Shown here: positions 25,638-34,916 of the stretch, in pieces
Layout of the letters: the number at the start of each line of letters is the position of its first letter
Position numbering within the stretch: position 1 is the stretch's first letter
NCBI GenBank assembly: GCA_015223225.1
Contig: JADFCQ010000004.1
Span: forward strand, 124,001-188,000
DNA from: Acetobacteraceae bacterium H6797
GTDB taxonomy: Bacteria > Pseudomonadota > Alphaproteobacteria > Acetobacterales > Acetobacteraceae
Length of the DNA: 64,000 nt
Direction of reading: 5' to 3'
Notes under the pieces: generated by a model
Databases searched by the model: none
What the model saw: the letters and a program-made list of their open reading frames with translations, nothing else
What the model was told of the DNA's origin: nothing
Position numbers and translations under genes: made by a program

Positions 25638-27803
25638 TCACCAGCGATAGCGCAGACCGGCCAGCACGCGCGCGCCATTGCCGTATTGGCAATAGTAGTT
25701 GGAGCTGCAGCTGGCGTAGTAGGTCTTGTCGAAGAGATTGGTGACGTTGAGCGTCGCCTGCGCTCCGGCCATCGTGGCGCTCAGCTTCTCCAGATCGTAG
25801 CGTGCGGCCAGATCGACCAGGCTATAGCCACCGGCGCGAACGGTATTGGCATCGTCGGCATAGCTGCTGCCGACCACGCGGAGGCCCGCGCCGACCGTCA
25901 GGCCATCGAACGCGCCGTCGCTGATCGCATAGCTGGCCCAGATGGAGCCGTAATAGTCGGGCGTCGCCTGTGGCCGCTTGCCCACGGCCGAGGCATTGGT
26001 CGAGCGGGTCACCTCCGTCTCGAGCAGCGTCAGGCTGCCGATCAGCTCCAGATTGCCGATGATCCTGCCGCGCGCTTCGAACTCCGCGCCGCGGGACCGC
26101 ACTTCGCCCTGCTGCACCTGGAAGCCCGGCGTCGCGCCAGGAGTTAGTACATTGCGCTGCTGGATCTCGAAGATGGCAGCGGTGAAGAGTGCGGGCATGA
26201 AGCGCGGCTCGTATTTGATGCCGGCCTCCCATTGCCGCCCTTCGGTCGGGCGGAAGGGATTGCCTGCCGCATCGACGCCGACCGTAGGCTCGAAGGAGGT
26301 CGAGTAGCTCACATAGGGCGCGATGCCATTCTCGAAGCGATAGAGCAGCCCGGCGCGATAAGTGGGCGCTTGGCTCGACTGGTCGCTGGTGCTGCCAGCA
26401 AGGCGGTTTTCCGTCTTCTGCTCGGTCCAGTCATGGCGGGCGCCCAGCAGGAGCCGGAAACCGCCGAGGCTGAGCTGGTCCTGCACATAGACGCCCGCCT
26501 GCTCGAGGGTCTGCCGATTGTCGATGAACTTCGCCAGCGGGCCGACTGAAACGCCGTAGCGCGGCGAGGTGACATCCAGCGGCGAGGCAGCACCGGCGAG
26601 ATATTCCCAGGTGCTGATCGAATGCTGCACGTCAACGCCAACCAGCGCCTTATGATCGACCGGGCCCGTCGCGAAATTGAGCCTCAGCTGATTATCGGCC
26701 GCGATGCCGCTGACATGCTCGATCGAGCGCAGCGCCTGGCGCGGCATGATGCCGGCATCGCTGACGGGGCCGACCATCTGCAGGCTGCGGAAGTCGAGAT
26801 CGATCTCCGAATAGCGCAGCTTGGAGACGGCGCTCACCGCGTCGTTGAAGCGATGCTCCAGTGTATAGCCGATGCCGTATTGATCGCGATTGTAGCTGTC
26901 ATAGGAAGGATCGCCGACATTCAGATCCCGGCTCAGGTATTTCCGCAGCGATGCCGGCGCGAGGCCGCGCGCGTAGATGGAGTTGAAATAACCGCCCTCG
27001 GGATCGTGCTGGTAGAAGCCCTGGAGCGTCAGCCTGGTATCGGCCGTCGGCTGCCAGGCCAGGGCCGGCGCGATGGCGATGCGCTGCTCCTTTACGTCGT
27101 CATAGCGGGTATCGGCCGTGCGACCGATGCCGGTGAAGCTGTATTGCCAGACGCCATCCCGATCGAGCGCACCCTGGCTGGTAAGGCCGCCCTGCAGGCG
27201 GCTGTAGCTGCCCGCCTCGAGCCGCACCTCGTTATAGGAACGCGGGCTCGGGGTGCGGCTGATCTGGTTGACGAGGCCGCCCGGGCTACCCTGCCCATAA
27301 AGAACCGCCGCCGGGCCACGCAAAACGTCGATACTGTCGAGCAGGAAAGGATCCACGGCCGGCAGCGCGAAGGCCTGGCCACGCGGCAGGCGCAAGCCGT
27401 CGAGGAAGTCGACGACATTGGTCGTGGTGCCGAAGCTGCCGAAACCGCGCATGAAGATGCTGTCGTAGCGGCTTGTCGTCTCCATCCCCGCAAGGACGCC
27501 CGGCGTATAGGCGAGCGCGTCGCGCCCCGTCTGTGCGTTCTGGTCGTCGAGTTGGCGGCGCGTGATCGTGCTGATCGATTGCGGGGTCTCGACCGCCGGA
27601 ACTTCCGATTTCGTCGCCGTGGTTGGAGCCCGGACGACATAGCTGTCGCCCGAGGCCATCGAAACGCCTTCCACCGAGATCTCTGGCAGGACGGAAGGCG
27701 CCTGTTGGGCCCGCGCCGCGACGGAGGCCGAGATCACGGCGACCGAAGCCAGCAATGCGACGCGCCCACGCGCGAGATCAGCTTCACGCATCCACATACT
27801 CAT
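25638..27803 (-). CDS. TonB-dependent siderophore receptor
   Basis: This 721-residue outer-membrane receptor has a signal peptide (about residues 14-33), a plug domain (TPQSISTITRRQLDDQNAQT, then DVLRGPAAVLYGQGSPGGLVN) and a 22-strand barrel ending in the aromatic GARVLAGLRYRW. A TonB-box-like stretch is present near LPEISVEGV. No STN signalling domain is visible, so it is a plain transporter. It leads the minus-strand operon receptor, binding protein, reductase. A Fur-type box lies about 43 bp upstream. The siderophore is unknown; FhuA/FoxA-like hydroxamate receptors are the closest type. Confidence 0.92.
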   Translation of the reverse strand: MSMWMREADLARGRVALLASVAVISASVAARAQQAPSVLPEISVEGVSMASGDSYVVRAPTTATKSEVPAVETPQSISTITRRQLDDQNAQTGRDALAYTPGVLAGMETTSRYDSIFMRGFGSFGTTTNVVDFLDGLRLPRGQAFALPAVDPFLLDSIDVLRGPAAVLYGQGSPGGLVNQISRTPSPRSYNEVRLEAGSYSRLQGGLTSQGALDRDGVWQYSFTGIGRTADTRYDDVKEQRIAIAPALAWQPTADTRLTLQGFYQHDPEGGYFNSIYARGLAPASLRKYLSRDLNVGDPSYDSYNRDQYGIGYTLEHRFNDAVSAVSKLRYSEIDLDFRSLQMVGPVSDAGIMPRQALRSIEHVSGIAADNQLRLNFATGPVDHKALVGVDVQHSISTWEYLAGAASPLDVTSPRYGVSVGPLAKFIDNRQTLEQAGVYVQDQLSLGGFRLLLGARHDWTEQKTENRLAGSTSDQSSQAPTYRAGLLYRFENGIAPYVSYSTSFEPTVGVDAAGNPFRPTEGRQWEAGIKYEPRFMPALFTAAIFEIQQRNVLTPGATPGFQVQQGEVRSRGAEFEARGRIIGNLELIGSLTLLETEVTRSTNASAVGKRPQATPDYYGSIWASYAISDGAFDGLTVGAGLRVVGSSYADDANTVRAGGYSLVDLAARYDLEKLSATMAGAQATLNVTNLFDKTYYASCSSNYYCQYGNGARVLAGLRYRW

Positions 27804-27845
27804 CCTGGGCCCCTTCCGCGCCGCTCGAAGGGCGCGGGCTTGTTA

Positions 27846-27866
27846 TGCAAATGACTATCAATTGCG
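27846..27866 (-). promoter_or_regulatory. Fur-type box upstream of the receptor operon
   Basis: An imperfect dyad, TGCAA at the left and TTGCG at the right around an AT-rich centre (ATGACTATCAA), resembles the alphaproteobacterial Fur/Mur consensus. It sits in the receptor promoter region, fitting iron repression. Irr or RirA control cannot be excluded. Confidence 0.5.
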
Positions 27867-28050
27867 ATTCGGGGCGAATTTATAAGAAAACGGGACTGCA
27901 TCGTCCAGTTTTTCTATATTGACCATAGGAAGGGCAAAACGTGAAGGCAGAAGACACAGGCCATGGCCGGCGACGCTTGTCCGGCGGCCCTTTCGGGAGG
28001 AATAACGAGACGATGGAGAGAGTTTGCCGAAAGCCCCAGCCGCGGCGCCG

Positions 28051-28707
28051 ATGACGAACCAGCCTGCCCCACGCGCCCGCACCGGCCGCCCCTCTAAAAG
28101 CGAGGCCGCCGACATTTCCGGCCGCCTGATCGAGGCCGCGGCGCAGCTCTTCACCAGCCAGGGCTTCAACGCAACCTCGATGGAGCAGGTGGCGGCGGCC
28201 TGTAATGCGGGGAAGGACACGCTCTATCGGCGCTTCCCCTCCAAGACCGCACTGTTCCATGCTGTGCTGGAGAATTTGCGCCTGCGCGTTCTTGCGCGGC
28301 TGCAGAGCGACATTCCGCCCACCGGCGAGGGTATCGACGCTCTTGCGCGGCTCCGGAAGGTGGCGCGTCTCTTCCTCACGCTCAACCTCGAGCCCGAACT
28401 CCTTGCCCATCGGCGCATCGCCATTACCGAAGGGATCATGGCCGGCGCTGCACCCCAGAGTCAGCCCGCGAACGACCCGATCATGGAGGAACTGGAGCTG
28501 ACCATCGCCGCGGCGCAGCGGGCCGGCGCTCTACGGGCCGGCCCGTCGCTACCTCTGGCCTGGCACCTGCTGCACAGCATCGTCTACGGCCCAGCCAATG
28601 AGGCCATGCTCGGGCGGGCGCCCTACGCGACGCCGGAGGAGCAGGATCGGTATTTCGAGGAAGCCTGGGAGTTGTTCCTCCACGGGGCGGCACGCAAGAA
28701 AACATGA
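28051..28707 (+). CDS. TetR family transcriptional regulator
   Basis: The protein has 218 residues from ATG 28051 (a TTG at 28024 is an alternative). The N-terminal HTH is clear: LIEAAAQLFTSQGFNATSME, then VAAACNAGKDTLYRRFPSKT. The C-terminal ligand domain is of the AcrR-like TetR_C type. It diverges from the receptor operon across about 250 bp that hold the Fur-type box, so it may add a second input to that promoter. The effector is unknown. Confidence 0.88.
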   Translation: MTNQPAPRARTGRPSKSEAADISGRLIEAAAQLFTSQGFNATSMEQVAAACNAGKDTLYRRFPSKTALFHAVLENLRLRVLARLQSDIPPTGEGIDALARLRKVARLFLTLNLEPELLAHRRIAITEGIMAGAAPQSQPANDPIMEELELTIAAAQRAGALRAGPSLPLAWHLLHSIVYGPANEAMLGRAPYATPEEQDRYFEEAWELFLHGAARKKT

Positions 28708-28920
28708 GGGGAGTTTGCAGGTCCCACTCATCACAACTCTCTGATTTTTAGGAATAAAAGGCAACTGGCGGGCCATGCGAGATAGCGATGAGAACTATAT
28801 CTACTCCATAGCCCTCCATGACCCTATAAAATAGCCATGGCATGAAAGTCGACGGTCATCATGGTGCTGTCTCCTTCCGTTCGACGGAACTCACCATGGA
28901 ACGCTGGGGGTTTCGGGGCT
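28708..28920. other. AT-richer gap, probable edge of the accessory region
   Basis: These 213 bp are clearly lower in GC than the DNA to the left and hold no gene I can support. Base composition and gene content change here from chromosomal type to accessory type. I found no tRNA gene, integrase or convincing direct repeat that would mark an attachment site. Confidence 0.4.
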
Positions 28921-29151
28921 ATGGAAGTCGACAAAGACAAAATCGACGATACAATCCTTGCGCTGCTCTTCCTTTCACTCGACCGAGACGGCCGATCATG
29001 GAAGAGCATCGATTGGGACGCGATGAACCGGCTGCATGAGAAGGGCTTCATCAGCAATCCGATCGGCAAGGCGAAATCCGTGGTGTTGACCGACGAGGGC
29101 ATCGAGCGATCGGAACAGCTTTTCCGGGCGATTTTCTGCAAGCCCGAATAG
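28921..29151 (+). CDS. DUF6429 family small protein
   Basis: This 76-residue protein from ATG 28921 has the DUF6429 pattern: KIDDTILALLFLSL, SWKSIDWDAMNRLHEKGFI, PIGKAKSVVLTDEGIERSE. It looks like a small winged-helix domain with no enzymatic motif. The family is common in accessory DNA of alphaproteobacteria, in agreement with its place at the edge of the island. Function is unknown. Confidence 0.8.
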   Translation: MEVDKDKIDDTILALLFLSLDRDGRSWKSIDWDAMNRLHEKGFISNPIGKAKSVVLTDEGIERSEQLFRAIFCKPE

Positions 29152-29181
29152 TCGTCACCTCATATTTTTCGATGCAAAACG

Positions 29182-29940
29182 CTAGAGCCAATACTTTTCA
29201 GCATAGATCGCGGTCATCACTATTCCCGCGGCAATCACGAACTGCCTGACGTATTTCGCTGGTAAGACGCGGATCAAATAGCCGCCGCCGTATCCGCCGA
29301 TAATCGCGCCGAGAAGCATCACAATCGTTTCCGGCCAACGCACAGCGCCTTGGGCGATGAAGATGATAGTTGCCGCGAACGCGACACAGGTTGCGAGCAG
29401 ATTTTTCAGCGCTTTTATGGCGCGGATATCGTTGGGTTCAGTGATTGACAGAACCGCCGTCAGGATCACGCCAAGACCGGCACCGAAAAAGCCTCCATAG
29501 ATGCAGGCGGCTCCTAGAAACGTCGCGCTACCCCCCCCCGGCAGAACACTTCCGTGTGGTCTGCCGGTCCAGCTCTGGATGCGCGGCGCGAAAGCAAACA
29601 GCAGAGTCGAGAACGCGATCAATCCGGGCACTGGCAGGGTAAAGAGGCGTTCTGGAAGAAGGAGTAGCACGACCGCCCCGACCGCGCCGCCGAGGGTGGC
29701 GATCACGATCAACGATACGGTTCGCTTTGTCAGGGCCGGTAATTTTTCGCGATCAGCAAGAGCCGCGATCAGATGACCCGGCGAAATTGCGACAGCATTC
29801 GAAGCGTTGGCCGTTATGGCCGGCAGACCCGCAGCCAGCATCGCCGGGAATGTGATGAGCGTCGCGCCACCGGCGATTGCATTGATAAGACCGCCCGCAA
29901 TGCCAGCCGCAAACAGCAAAAAAGACGTGTTGAAATCCAT
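29182..29940 (-). CDS. TauE/SafE family sulfite/anion permease
   Basis: This 252-residue inner-membrane protein has about eight helices in the two-repeat TauE/SafE (DUF81) layout. GGLINAIAGGATLITFPAM in repeat one and GGFFGAGLGVIL in repeat two carry the family glycine motifs. Members move sulfite, sulfonates or other organic anions. An AGGTGGAG ribosome site supports the ATG at 29940. The araC gene lies 71 bp upstream on the same strand and may form an operon with it. A run of nine C (29531-29539) lies within the gene. Confidence 0.88.
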   Translation of the reverse strand: MDFNTSFLLFAAGIAGGLINAIAGGATLITFPAMLAAGLPAITANASNAVAISPGHLIAALADREKLPALTKRTVSLIVIATLGGAVGAVVLLLLPERLFTLPVPGLIAFSTLLFAFAPRIQSWTGRPHGSVLPGGGSATFLGAACIYGGFFGAGLGVILTAVLSITEPNDIRAIKALKNLLATCVAFAATIIFIAQGAVRWPETIVMLLGAIIGGYGGGYLIRVLPAKYVRQFVIAAGIVMTAIYAEKYWL

Positions 29941-30011
29941 GCTCCACCTCTCGATGGGTGAAGCATATCTGCCGGCGGCAGAGCTTGTCTGGAACGTCTG
30001 TGACCCGAATG

Positions 30012-30779
30012 TCAGGTGCGCCAGTAGAGGCCCGGAGTTGTCCCAAAGGTCCGGCGGAATAACCGTGTCATATGGCTTTGATCTGAAAATCCCGCGTCCG
30101 CCGCTACTGCGGCAATCGGCTGACCTTCCCGAAGCAACTGTCGAGCATGGTTCAGCCGTGAAAGTAGCCTGAAGCTATGGGGTGCCAGACCAAGTTCGCG
30201 CGTCACTTGCCGACTAAACCCTTCCCGGCTGCGGTCGAAATCTGCTGCGATATCACCGATTCGCTTGTCGCTGTTTATCAATGCCGCCCTAAGTTTGATG
30301 CTGTTACCGTCTCCAATCGAACGCTGAGAACCGCAGGATGAGGCATCGTTCGTCAAGCGCAGGACATCTTCCAAAGAGATGGTGTCAGCGCCCAATGGAA
30401 TGTCATGCGCATTGAATATGTCGTAAGATGAGGCCGCACGCTCATCCTCAAGATAGATATTGAGGCAAATGGTCTCGCTGTCTGGGGTTGCGAGCGGTGT
30501 ATGCAGCAATCCCGCTGGAAATGAAATTCCTTGACCGGCCGCCACCGTCACTACCCTATCATTGACGCGAAACGCGCGGGAGCCGGTGAGGATGATCGCA
30601 ATCTGCATCTCATTATGGAAATGAGGGCGCAGATCATGAGACCCGGCTCCATTCCAAAATCCAAACTCGACGACGCCAGCAATGGCTGCGGGGAAATAAC
30701 GCCAAACACCAGTGGCGCCGAGACCGGGTTCCTTAGAACCCAGACGCAACAATGATCGTAGTGTTATGTCGCGGGTCAT
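30012..30779 (-). CDS. AraC family regulator with cupin domain
   Basis: This protein of about 255 residues (an upstream ATG at 30830 would add 17) has an N-terminal cupin (HFHNEMQIAIILTGSRAF, FPAGLLHTP) and a C-terminal double HTH with the family end AVAADAGFSDQSHMTRLFRR. Cupin AraC regulators often control an adjacent transporter, so regulation of the TauE/SafE gene downstream is likely. The inducer is unknown. GC is lower than in the chromosomal genes to the left. Confidence 0.88.
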   Translation of the reverse strand: MTRDITLRSLLRLGSKEPGLGATGVWRYFPAAIAGVVEFGFWNGAGSHDLRPHFHNEMQIAIILTGSRAFRVNDRVVTVAAGQGISFPAGLLHTPLATPDSETICLNIYLEDERAASSYDIFNAHDIPLGADTISLEDVLRLTNDASSCGSQRSIGDGNSIKLRAALINSDKRIGDIAADFDRSREGFSRQVTRELGLAPHSFRLLSRLNHARQLLREGQPIAAVAADAGFSDQSHMTRLFRRTFGTTPGLYWRT

Positions 30780-30900
30780 GGAAGCCTTTGAGATATTTTC
30801 GAAGTAGAGCCAGCCGCTACGTATAGCCAACCATAATCAGCATACGAAGTATCCGAGGTCTCCGACAGTCCTTCATCGCGGCCGCCAAACTGCTCCTCGG

Positions 30901-31004
30901 AAAGACACCATCTCACTCAAGGCCAAGTTCGTCCCCGCCGAGGGCGATAACGAGCGCGGCCCCGACTTCCGCATCTTCGCCGACGCCACCGAGTTCGGCG
31001 CGGG
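30901..31004 (+). pseudogene. Internal fragment of a DUF736 gene
   Basis: About 34 codons match the middle of the intact DUF736 protein at 36993-37310 ([26 protein letters not shown]). Both ends are missing. The fragment runs straight into the copy of the leader repeat. It marks the leftmost DNA that is clearly ICE-derived. Confidence 0.75.
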
Positions 31005-31035
31005 CCGCCTTTCAGGGAATACGGAAATCGGGATG

Positions 31036-31350
31036 CACGGCTTTCCGGTTTTCAGGCTTTGCGTATCCCGATCAGATCTTCTCCCCGGCCGCCGCTTCGC
31101 TCTGGCCGGGCCGGTTGCTTGGGGGCGCTGCCCCCTGGCGCGGCACAAGGGCGGCCGGGCGGTATCCCCAGCCTTCCGCGCGGATATGTGCTCTCGCACC
31201 TTCGTCATGACTTCGATCCGCTTGTGCAGGCCGGGTGATCCCCCTCCGCCCGTCCGCCCTTGCGCCTTGCACCCCCCGGTCTCGGCGACGGCCAGGGTTG
31301 CAGCGCAGCGCTGCGCTCCAACCCAGACCCATAAGGATCAAGATCATGAC
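31036..31350 (+). repeat. 315-bp direct repeat, left copy (leader of parB)
   Basis: This segment is identical to 37400-37714 except for one base, with an offset of exactly 6,364 bp. It runs up to and into the start codon of parB. It contains a 30-bp near-perfect palindrome at 31295-31324 (GGGTTG arms round AGCGCAGC/GCTGCGCT) and an AAGGATCA ribosome site. It is probably a shared promoter or leader module. Confidence 0.9.
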
Positions 31351-33418
31351 GACCAATGCACAGATCACCACCGTTCCCGAACATGGCGACACGGTTTTCA
31401 TTCCGCTCAACAAGCTGAAAAAGCATCCGAAGAACGCCCGGAAGACCCCACATAGCGAGGCGTCTATCGAGGGAAAGGCCACGAGCATCGCCGCCAAGGG
31501 GATGCTGCAAAACCTCGTGGTGGAGCCGGAAACGAACGCGGACGGGGAACCGACCGGCTTCTATCTCGTCAGCGTCGGAGAAGGCCGCAGGCTGGCGCAG
31601 CTTCTGCGCGCCAAACGCAAGGAGATCAAGAAGACGGAGCCGATCCGCTGCGTCATCGACACCGCGAACGACGCGGCGGAGATCAGCCTTGACGAGAACG
31701 TCAACCGCGAGAACCTTCACCCCGCCGACGAGTTCGAGCGCTTCCGCGAGCTTTCGGAAAATCGCGGATGGGGCGCGGAGGAAATCGCGGCCCGGTTCGG
31801 CAAGTCCGCGCATGTCGTGAAGCAGCGGCTTCGCCTTGGAGCCGTCAGCCCCAAGCTCATTCGGGTTTACCGCGATGGCGGGCTGACCATGGACCAGTTG
31901 CAGGCGTTCGCCATCACCGACGACCACGACCGGCAGGAGCAGGTTTATGAGAACCTTTCCCACAACAAGGAACCGTGGATCATCCGCCGCGACCTGACCG
32001 CGAGCAATGTCGCGGCTTCGGATCGGCGGGCGGCGTTCGTGGGCGCAGAAGCCTATACAGAGGCGGGCGGCAACATCATCCGTGACCTGTTCACCGAGGA
32101 TCGCGGCGGCTTCTATGAGGATGCTACCTTGCTGGACCGGCTTGCGCTGGACAAGCTGGAAAGGATCGCCGCCGAGGTTCAGGAGGCAGAAGGGTGGAAA
32201 TGGGTTTCGGCCTATATCGACTGGCCCCACGCGCACGGCATGCGCCGCACTTATCCGCAGCCGGTGGAGCTTTCCGAGGAACAGGACGCCGCCTACGACA
32301 CCGCGCAGGAGGAACTTGAGCGCCTGTCGGCGGAATGGCAGGACGCGGATGAAGACCTGCCGCCCGAAGTGGATCAGCGCCTTGCGGAGCTTGAAGCCGA
32401 GATTGAGCGCATCGACGGGCTGCGCTATGCCTACGATCCTGACGAGATCACGCGCAGCGGCGTTTTCGTGGTTCTGAACCATGATGGGGAAGCCCGGATC
32501 GAGCGCGGTTTCATCCGGCCCGAGGACGAGGCCCCGGAACCGGAAGAAGAAGCAAGCGCGGATGGTGAAGCCATCCTCGACGGCGTTCGCGTCAACGGCG
32601 ATGGCGAGATCATCGGGGAAGACGGCGAGTATGACGAGGACGGCAACCACGTTTCCGCGCTCGACGCCGAGGACGAGGAAGCGGAGGAAGACGGCAAGCC
32701 CCTGTCGGACTCGCTCATCCGCGACCTGACCGCGCATCGCACCCTTGCCCTGCGTCTCGCCCTTGGCGAGCAACCGGACATGGCGTTGATCGCCGTCACC
32801 CATGCGCTCGCCGCGCAGACCTTCTATCGCAGCGGCGGGGATGCCCACGCCCTCGAAATCCGCCCGATCAGTGCCAGCCTCGGCGGGCATGCGGACGGCA
32901 TCGAGGACACAGCAGCGGCGAAGGCGCTGGCGGATCGTCATGCCGGATGGGCAGCGGACATGCCGCGCAACGTGGCCGAGCTTTGGGGCTTCATCGCCGG
33001 GCTGGACCATGCCAGCGTCATGGCGCTGTTCGCCAATTGTGCCGCGCAGACCGTCAACGCCCTCAAGCTGCCGTGGGAACAGAACAAGCGCCACGCCCAT
33101 GCAACGGCGGACAGGCTGGCGACGGCGGTTGCGCTCGACATGACGGCACACTGGACGCCGACCGTGCGGGCCTATCTCGGGCGCGTCACCAAGGCCCATA
33201 TCCTCGCCGCCGTGCGGGAGGCCGTCAGCGACGAAGCCGCCGCGCAGATCGCGGACAAGAAGAAGCCGGAAATGGCGGAAGCTGCCGAACAGCTTCTGGC
33301 AGGAACCGGATGGCTCCCGCCGATCCTGCGCACCGGGCGGCCTGCATGGCTGGCGGTGGACGAGCAGCCGGAAGCCCCTGCCATGGAGGATGAACCTTTC
33401 GCCGTGGCGGCGGAATGA
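31346..33418 (+). CDS. parB: ParB/RepB/Spo0J family partition protein of the ICE
   Basis: This 690-residue protein starts at ATG 31346, at the end of the repeat. Residues 15-110 form the ParB N-terminal domain (VFIPLNKLKKHPKNARKT, VSVGEGRRLAQLLRAKRKE). A helix-turn-helix follows (WGAEEIAARFGKSAHVVKQR). The long C-terminal part has an acidic linker (residues 400-455) and is typical of the 650-720-residue ParB proteins of Tn4371-like and related ICEs. It probably binds sites on the element for maintenance or regulation. Two strong hairpins follow the stop. Confidence 0.9.
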   Translation: MTTNAQITTVPEHGDTVFIPLNKLKKHPKNARKTPHSEASIEGKATSIAAKGMLQNLVVEPETNADGEPTGFYLVSVGEGRRLAQLLRAKRKEIKKTEPIRCVIDTANDAAEISLDENVNRENLHPADEFERFRELSENRGWGAEEIAARFGKSAHVVKQRLRLGAVSPKLIRVYRDGGLTMDQLQAFAITDDHDRQEQVYENLSHNKEPWIIRRDLTASNVAASDRRAAFVGAEAYTEAGGNIIRDLFTEDRGGFYEDATLLDRLALDKLERIAAEVQEAEGWKWVSAYIDWPHAHGMRRTYPQPVELSEEQDAAYDTAQEELERLSAEWQDADEDLPPEVDQRLAELEAEIERIDGLRYAYDPDEITRSGVFVVLNHDGEARIERGFIRPEDEAPEPEEEASADGEAILDGVRVNGDGEIIGEDGEYDEDGNHVSALDAEDEEAEEDGKPLSDSLIRDLTAHRTLALRLALGEQPDMALIAVTHALAAQTFYRSGGDAHALEIRPISASLGGHADGIEDTAAAKALADRHAGWAADMPRNVAELWGFIAGLDHASVMALFANCAAQTVNALKLPWEQNKRHAHATADRLATAVALDMTAHWTPTVRAYLGRVTKAHILAAVREAVSDEAAAQIADKKKPEMAEAAEQLLAGTGWLPPILRTGRPAWLAVDEQPEAPAMEDEPFAVAAE

Positions 33419-33425
33419 AGGACGG

Positions 33426-33499
33426 GCCGGGATCGCATCAGCGGTCCCGGCCTTCCAACCGGAAAAATCCGGCCGCGCGGCTTCCCCGCGCGGCCGGAT
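33426..33499 (+). terminator. Tandem hairpins after parB
   Basis: Hairpin one pairs GGCCGGGA with TCCCGGCC (33426-33453). Hairpin two has a 14-bp stem, ATCCGGCCGCGCGG and its complement round a 5-nt loop (33467-33499). No U-run follows, but the position and stability fit transcription termination or mRNA 3' protection. Confidence 0.55.
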
Positions 33500-33599
33500 G
33501 ACCTCGACAGAACAGGAACACATCGGCACATATCGGAACGTGCAGCGGCCATCATGGCGATTGCACGAAAGGCGGTGCCGTCAGCAAGGGTGAAAGATC

Positions 33600-34016
33600 A
33601 TGGTCGCCGTCATGTTCATGAGCGTTGCGCTGGTCACGCTTCTCTGCGTCCTCGCCTACAATCTCGCCGTCTATGCGCTGCCCTTTTTCGTCGGGCTGGC
33701 CGCAGCACAATTCGCCTACGAGACCGGCGCGGGCCTGATCGGCGCGGGGCTGGTCGGCCTGTTTTCCGCTGGCGTTGCGTTCGGTGTCCTGGCGGTGCTG
33801 TTCGAGACGATCCGCATCCCGATCATCCGCCTGATCGTGGCGCTGATCTTCGCCGCACCCGCCGCCGTTGCGGGCTATGCGCTGGTCCATGGCGTCACCA
33901 AGGAAGCCGTGCCATCCGACATCTGGCGGCAAATCTTCTGCATTGCCGGCGGCGGATTTGTCGGCGTGTCCGCATGGATGCGGCTGGCCACTTCGACAGT
34001 CAATCTGTCTCGTTAG
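33600..34016 (+). CDS. Small membrane protein of unknown function
   Basis: This 138-residue protein is almost entirely hydrophobic, with about four helices (VALVTLLCVLAYNLAVYALP, then segments near 40-60, 70-95 and 115-130). I do not recognise a named family. It follows parB by 180 bp in an ICE context where small membrane proteins are common. Its 3' end overlaps by 17 bp the 3' end of a broken gene on the other strand. Confidence 0.65.
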   Translation: MVAVMFMSVALVTLLCVLAYNLAVYALPFFVGLAAAQFAYETGAGLIGAGLVGLFSAGVAFGVLAVLFETIRIPIIRLIVALIFAAPAAVAGYALVHGVTKEAVPSDIWRQIFCIAGGGFVGVSAWMRLATSTVNLSR

Positions 34017-34594
34017 CATCATCGAGACACGCGAGCAGGAAGTCCGCCCGCTGCACTGTCGTCGTCTTCGGCAGTGCGATCACCTCATAGCCCAAGGCCG
34101 GAAAAGCCTCCATCAAACGATCATATTCCGCGACGGCTGCATCGAAGCCGTGCTTGCGATCCGCGTCGGTCACATAGATTTCCGGCCACGGTGGCGCCAT
34201 GAAGATGCGCGGATGGTAGCGGTGCGTGATGCAAAGACGGCGCAGGACCGGCTCACCTGTCAGCGCTTACAGGGCGGAGGCAGCGTCCACGAGGCCCCGG
34301 TCGAAAAACACCCATCCCGCATGGGTCATCGCCGCCGCCCTGTCGGCTACCGCCATGTCTATAGCGCGGCGTAGAAACGCCGCCAGATCGTCCCACGGAA
34401 GCGCCTTGCCGCCCGAAGCGATTTTCCTCGCTGATGATCCGACGGCCCGGCTCTTCGACTATGCCATGGCCGCGCGCTTTCAATTCGGCCAACAGGGTGG
34501 ATTTGCCCCCACCGGAACAGCCTGAGATCACGACAAGACCTTTGTTCAAGGAAGAACATCCTTTCCGGGAATATCGGCTTGCGCAGGGCCGCAC
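34000..34594 (-). pseudogene. AAA/P-loop ATPase gene, broken by a frameshift and a stop
   Basis: Read on the minus strand, a P-loop protein begins normally (VISGCSGGGKSTLLAELKAR, EEPGRRIISEE). The frame then shifts by one base near 34410-34422, after which LPWDDLAAFLRRAIDMA and WVFFDRGLVDAASAL continue. A TAA at 34265-34267 interrupts this frame, and the rest of the gene (PVLRRLCITHRYHPR, APPWPEIYVTD, ALGYEVIALPK) follows in the same frame. The pieces line up as one predicted ATPase of the kinase-like family (about 180 residues). It is clearly inactivated. Confidence 0.8.
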
Positions 34595-34622
34595 CTTGCT
34601 GCGCGATAGCGTTTCGACTATA

Positions 34623-34661
34623 TTGATAGCACAGCCATCGAGTTCTGGGAGGTGCTATCAA
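34623..34661. promoter_or_regulatory. Perfect 10-bp inverted repeat, operator of the FitAB pair
   Basis: TTGATAGCAC and GTGCTATCAA flank 19 bp and end directly at the antitoxin start codon. The placement is typical of toxin-antitoxin autoregulation, where a FitA dimer of dimers binds both arms. Confidence 0.75.
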
Positions 34662-34916
34662 ATGCCCGCCGTCACCATTCGCAACCTGTCCGAAGAAACC
34701 CACCGCGCCCTCAAGGTGCGCGCGGCCCATCATGGCCGTAGCGCCGAGGCAGAAATGCGCGACATTCTGGAAGCGGCGGTTCGCCCCGCCAATCGCATCC
34801 GCATCGGCTCCGCACTGTCGGCCTTGAGCCGGGATGCCGGACTGACCAACGCCGATTTCGAGGCGCTGGAACAGGGCCGCGACCGGACGCCCGCCACGCC
34901 CATGAGCTTTGAATGA
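34662..34916 (+). CDS. FitA-like ribbon-helix-helix antitoxin
   Basis: This 84-residue protein has an N-terminal ribbon-helix-helix (VTIRNLSEETHRALKVRAAH) and a disordered, acidic C-terminus that would wrap the toxin. The pattern is that of FitA in the FitAB (VapBC-type) family. It overlaps the toxin gene by 4 bp (ATGA) and starts at the end of a perfect inverted repeat that is its likely operator. On an ICE it could promote element retention. Confidence 0.88.
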   Translation: MPAVTIRNLSEETHRALKVRAAHHGRSAEAEMRDILEAAVRPANRIRIGSALSALSRDAGLTNADFEALEQGRDRTPATPMSFE

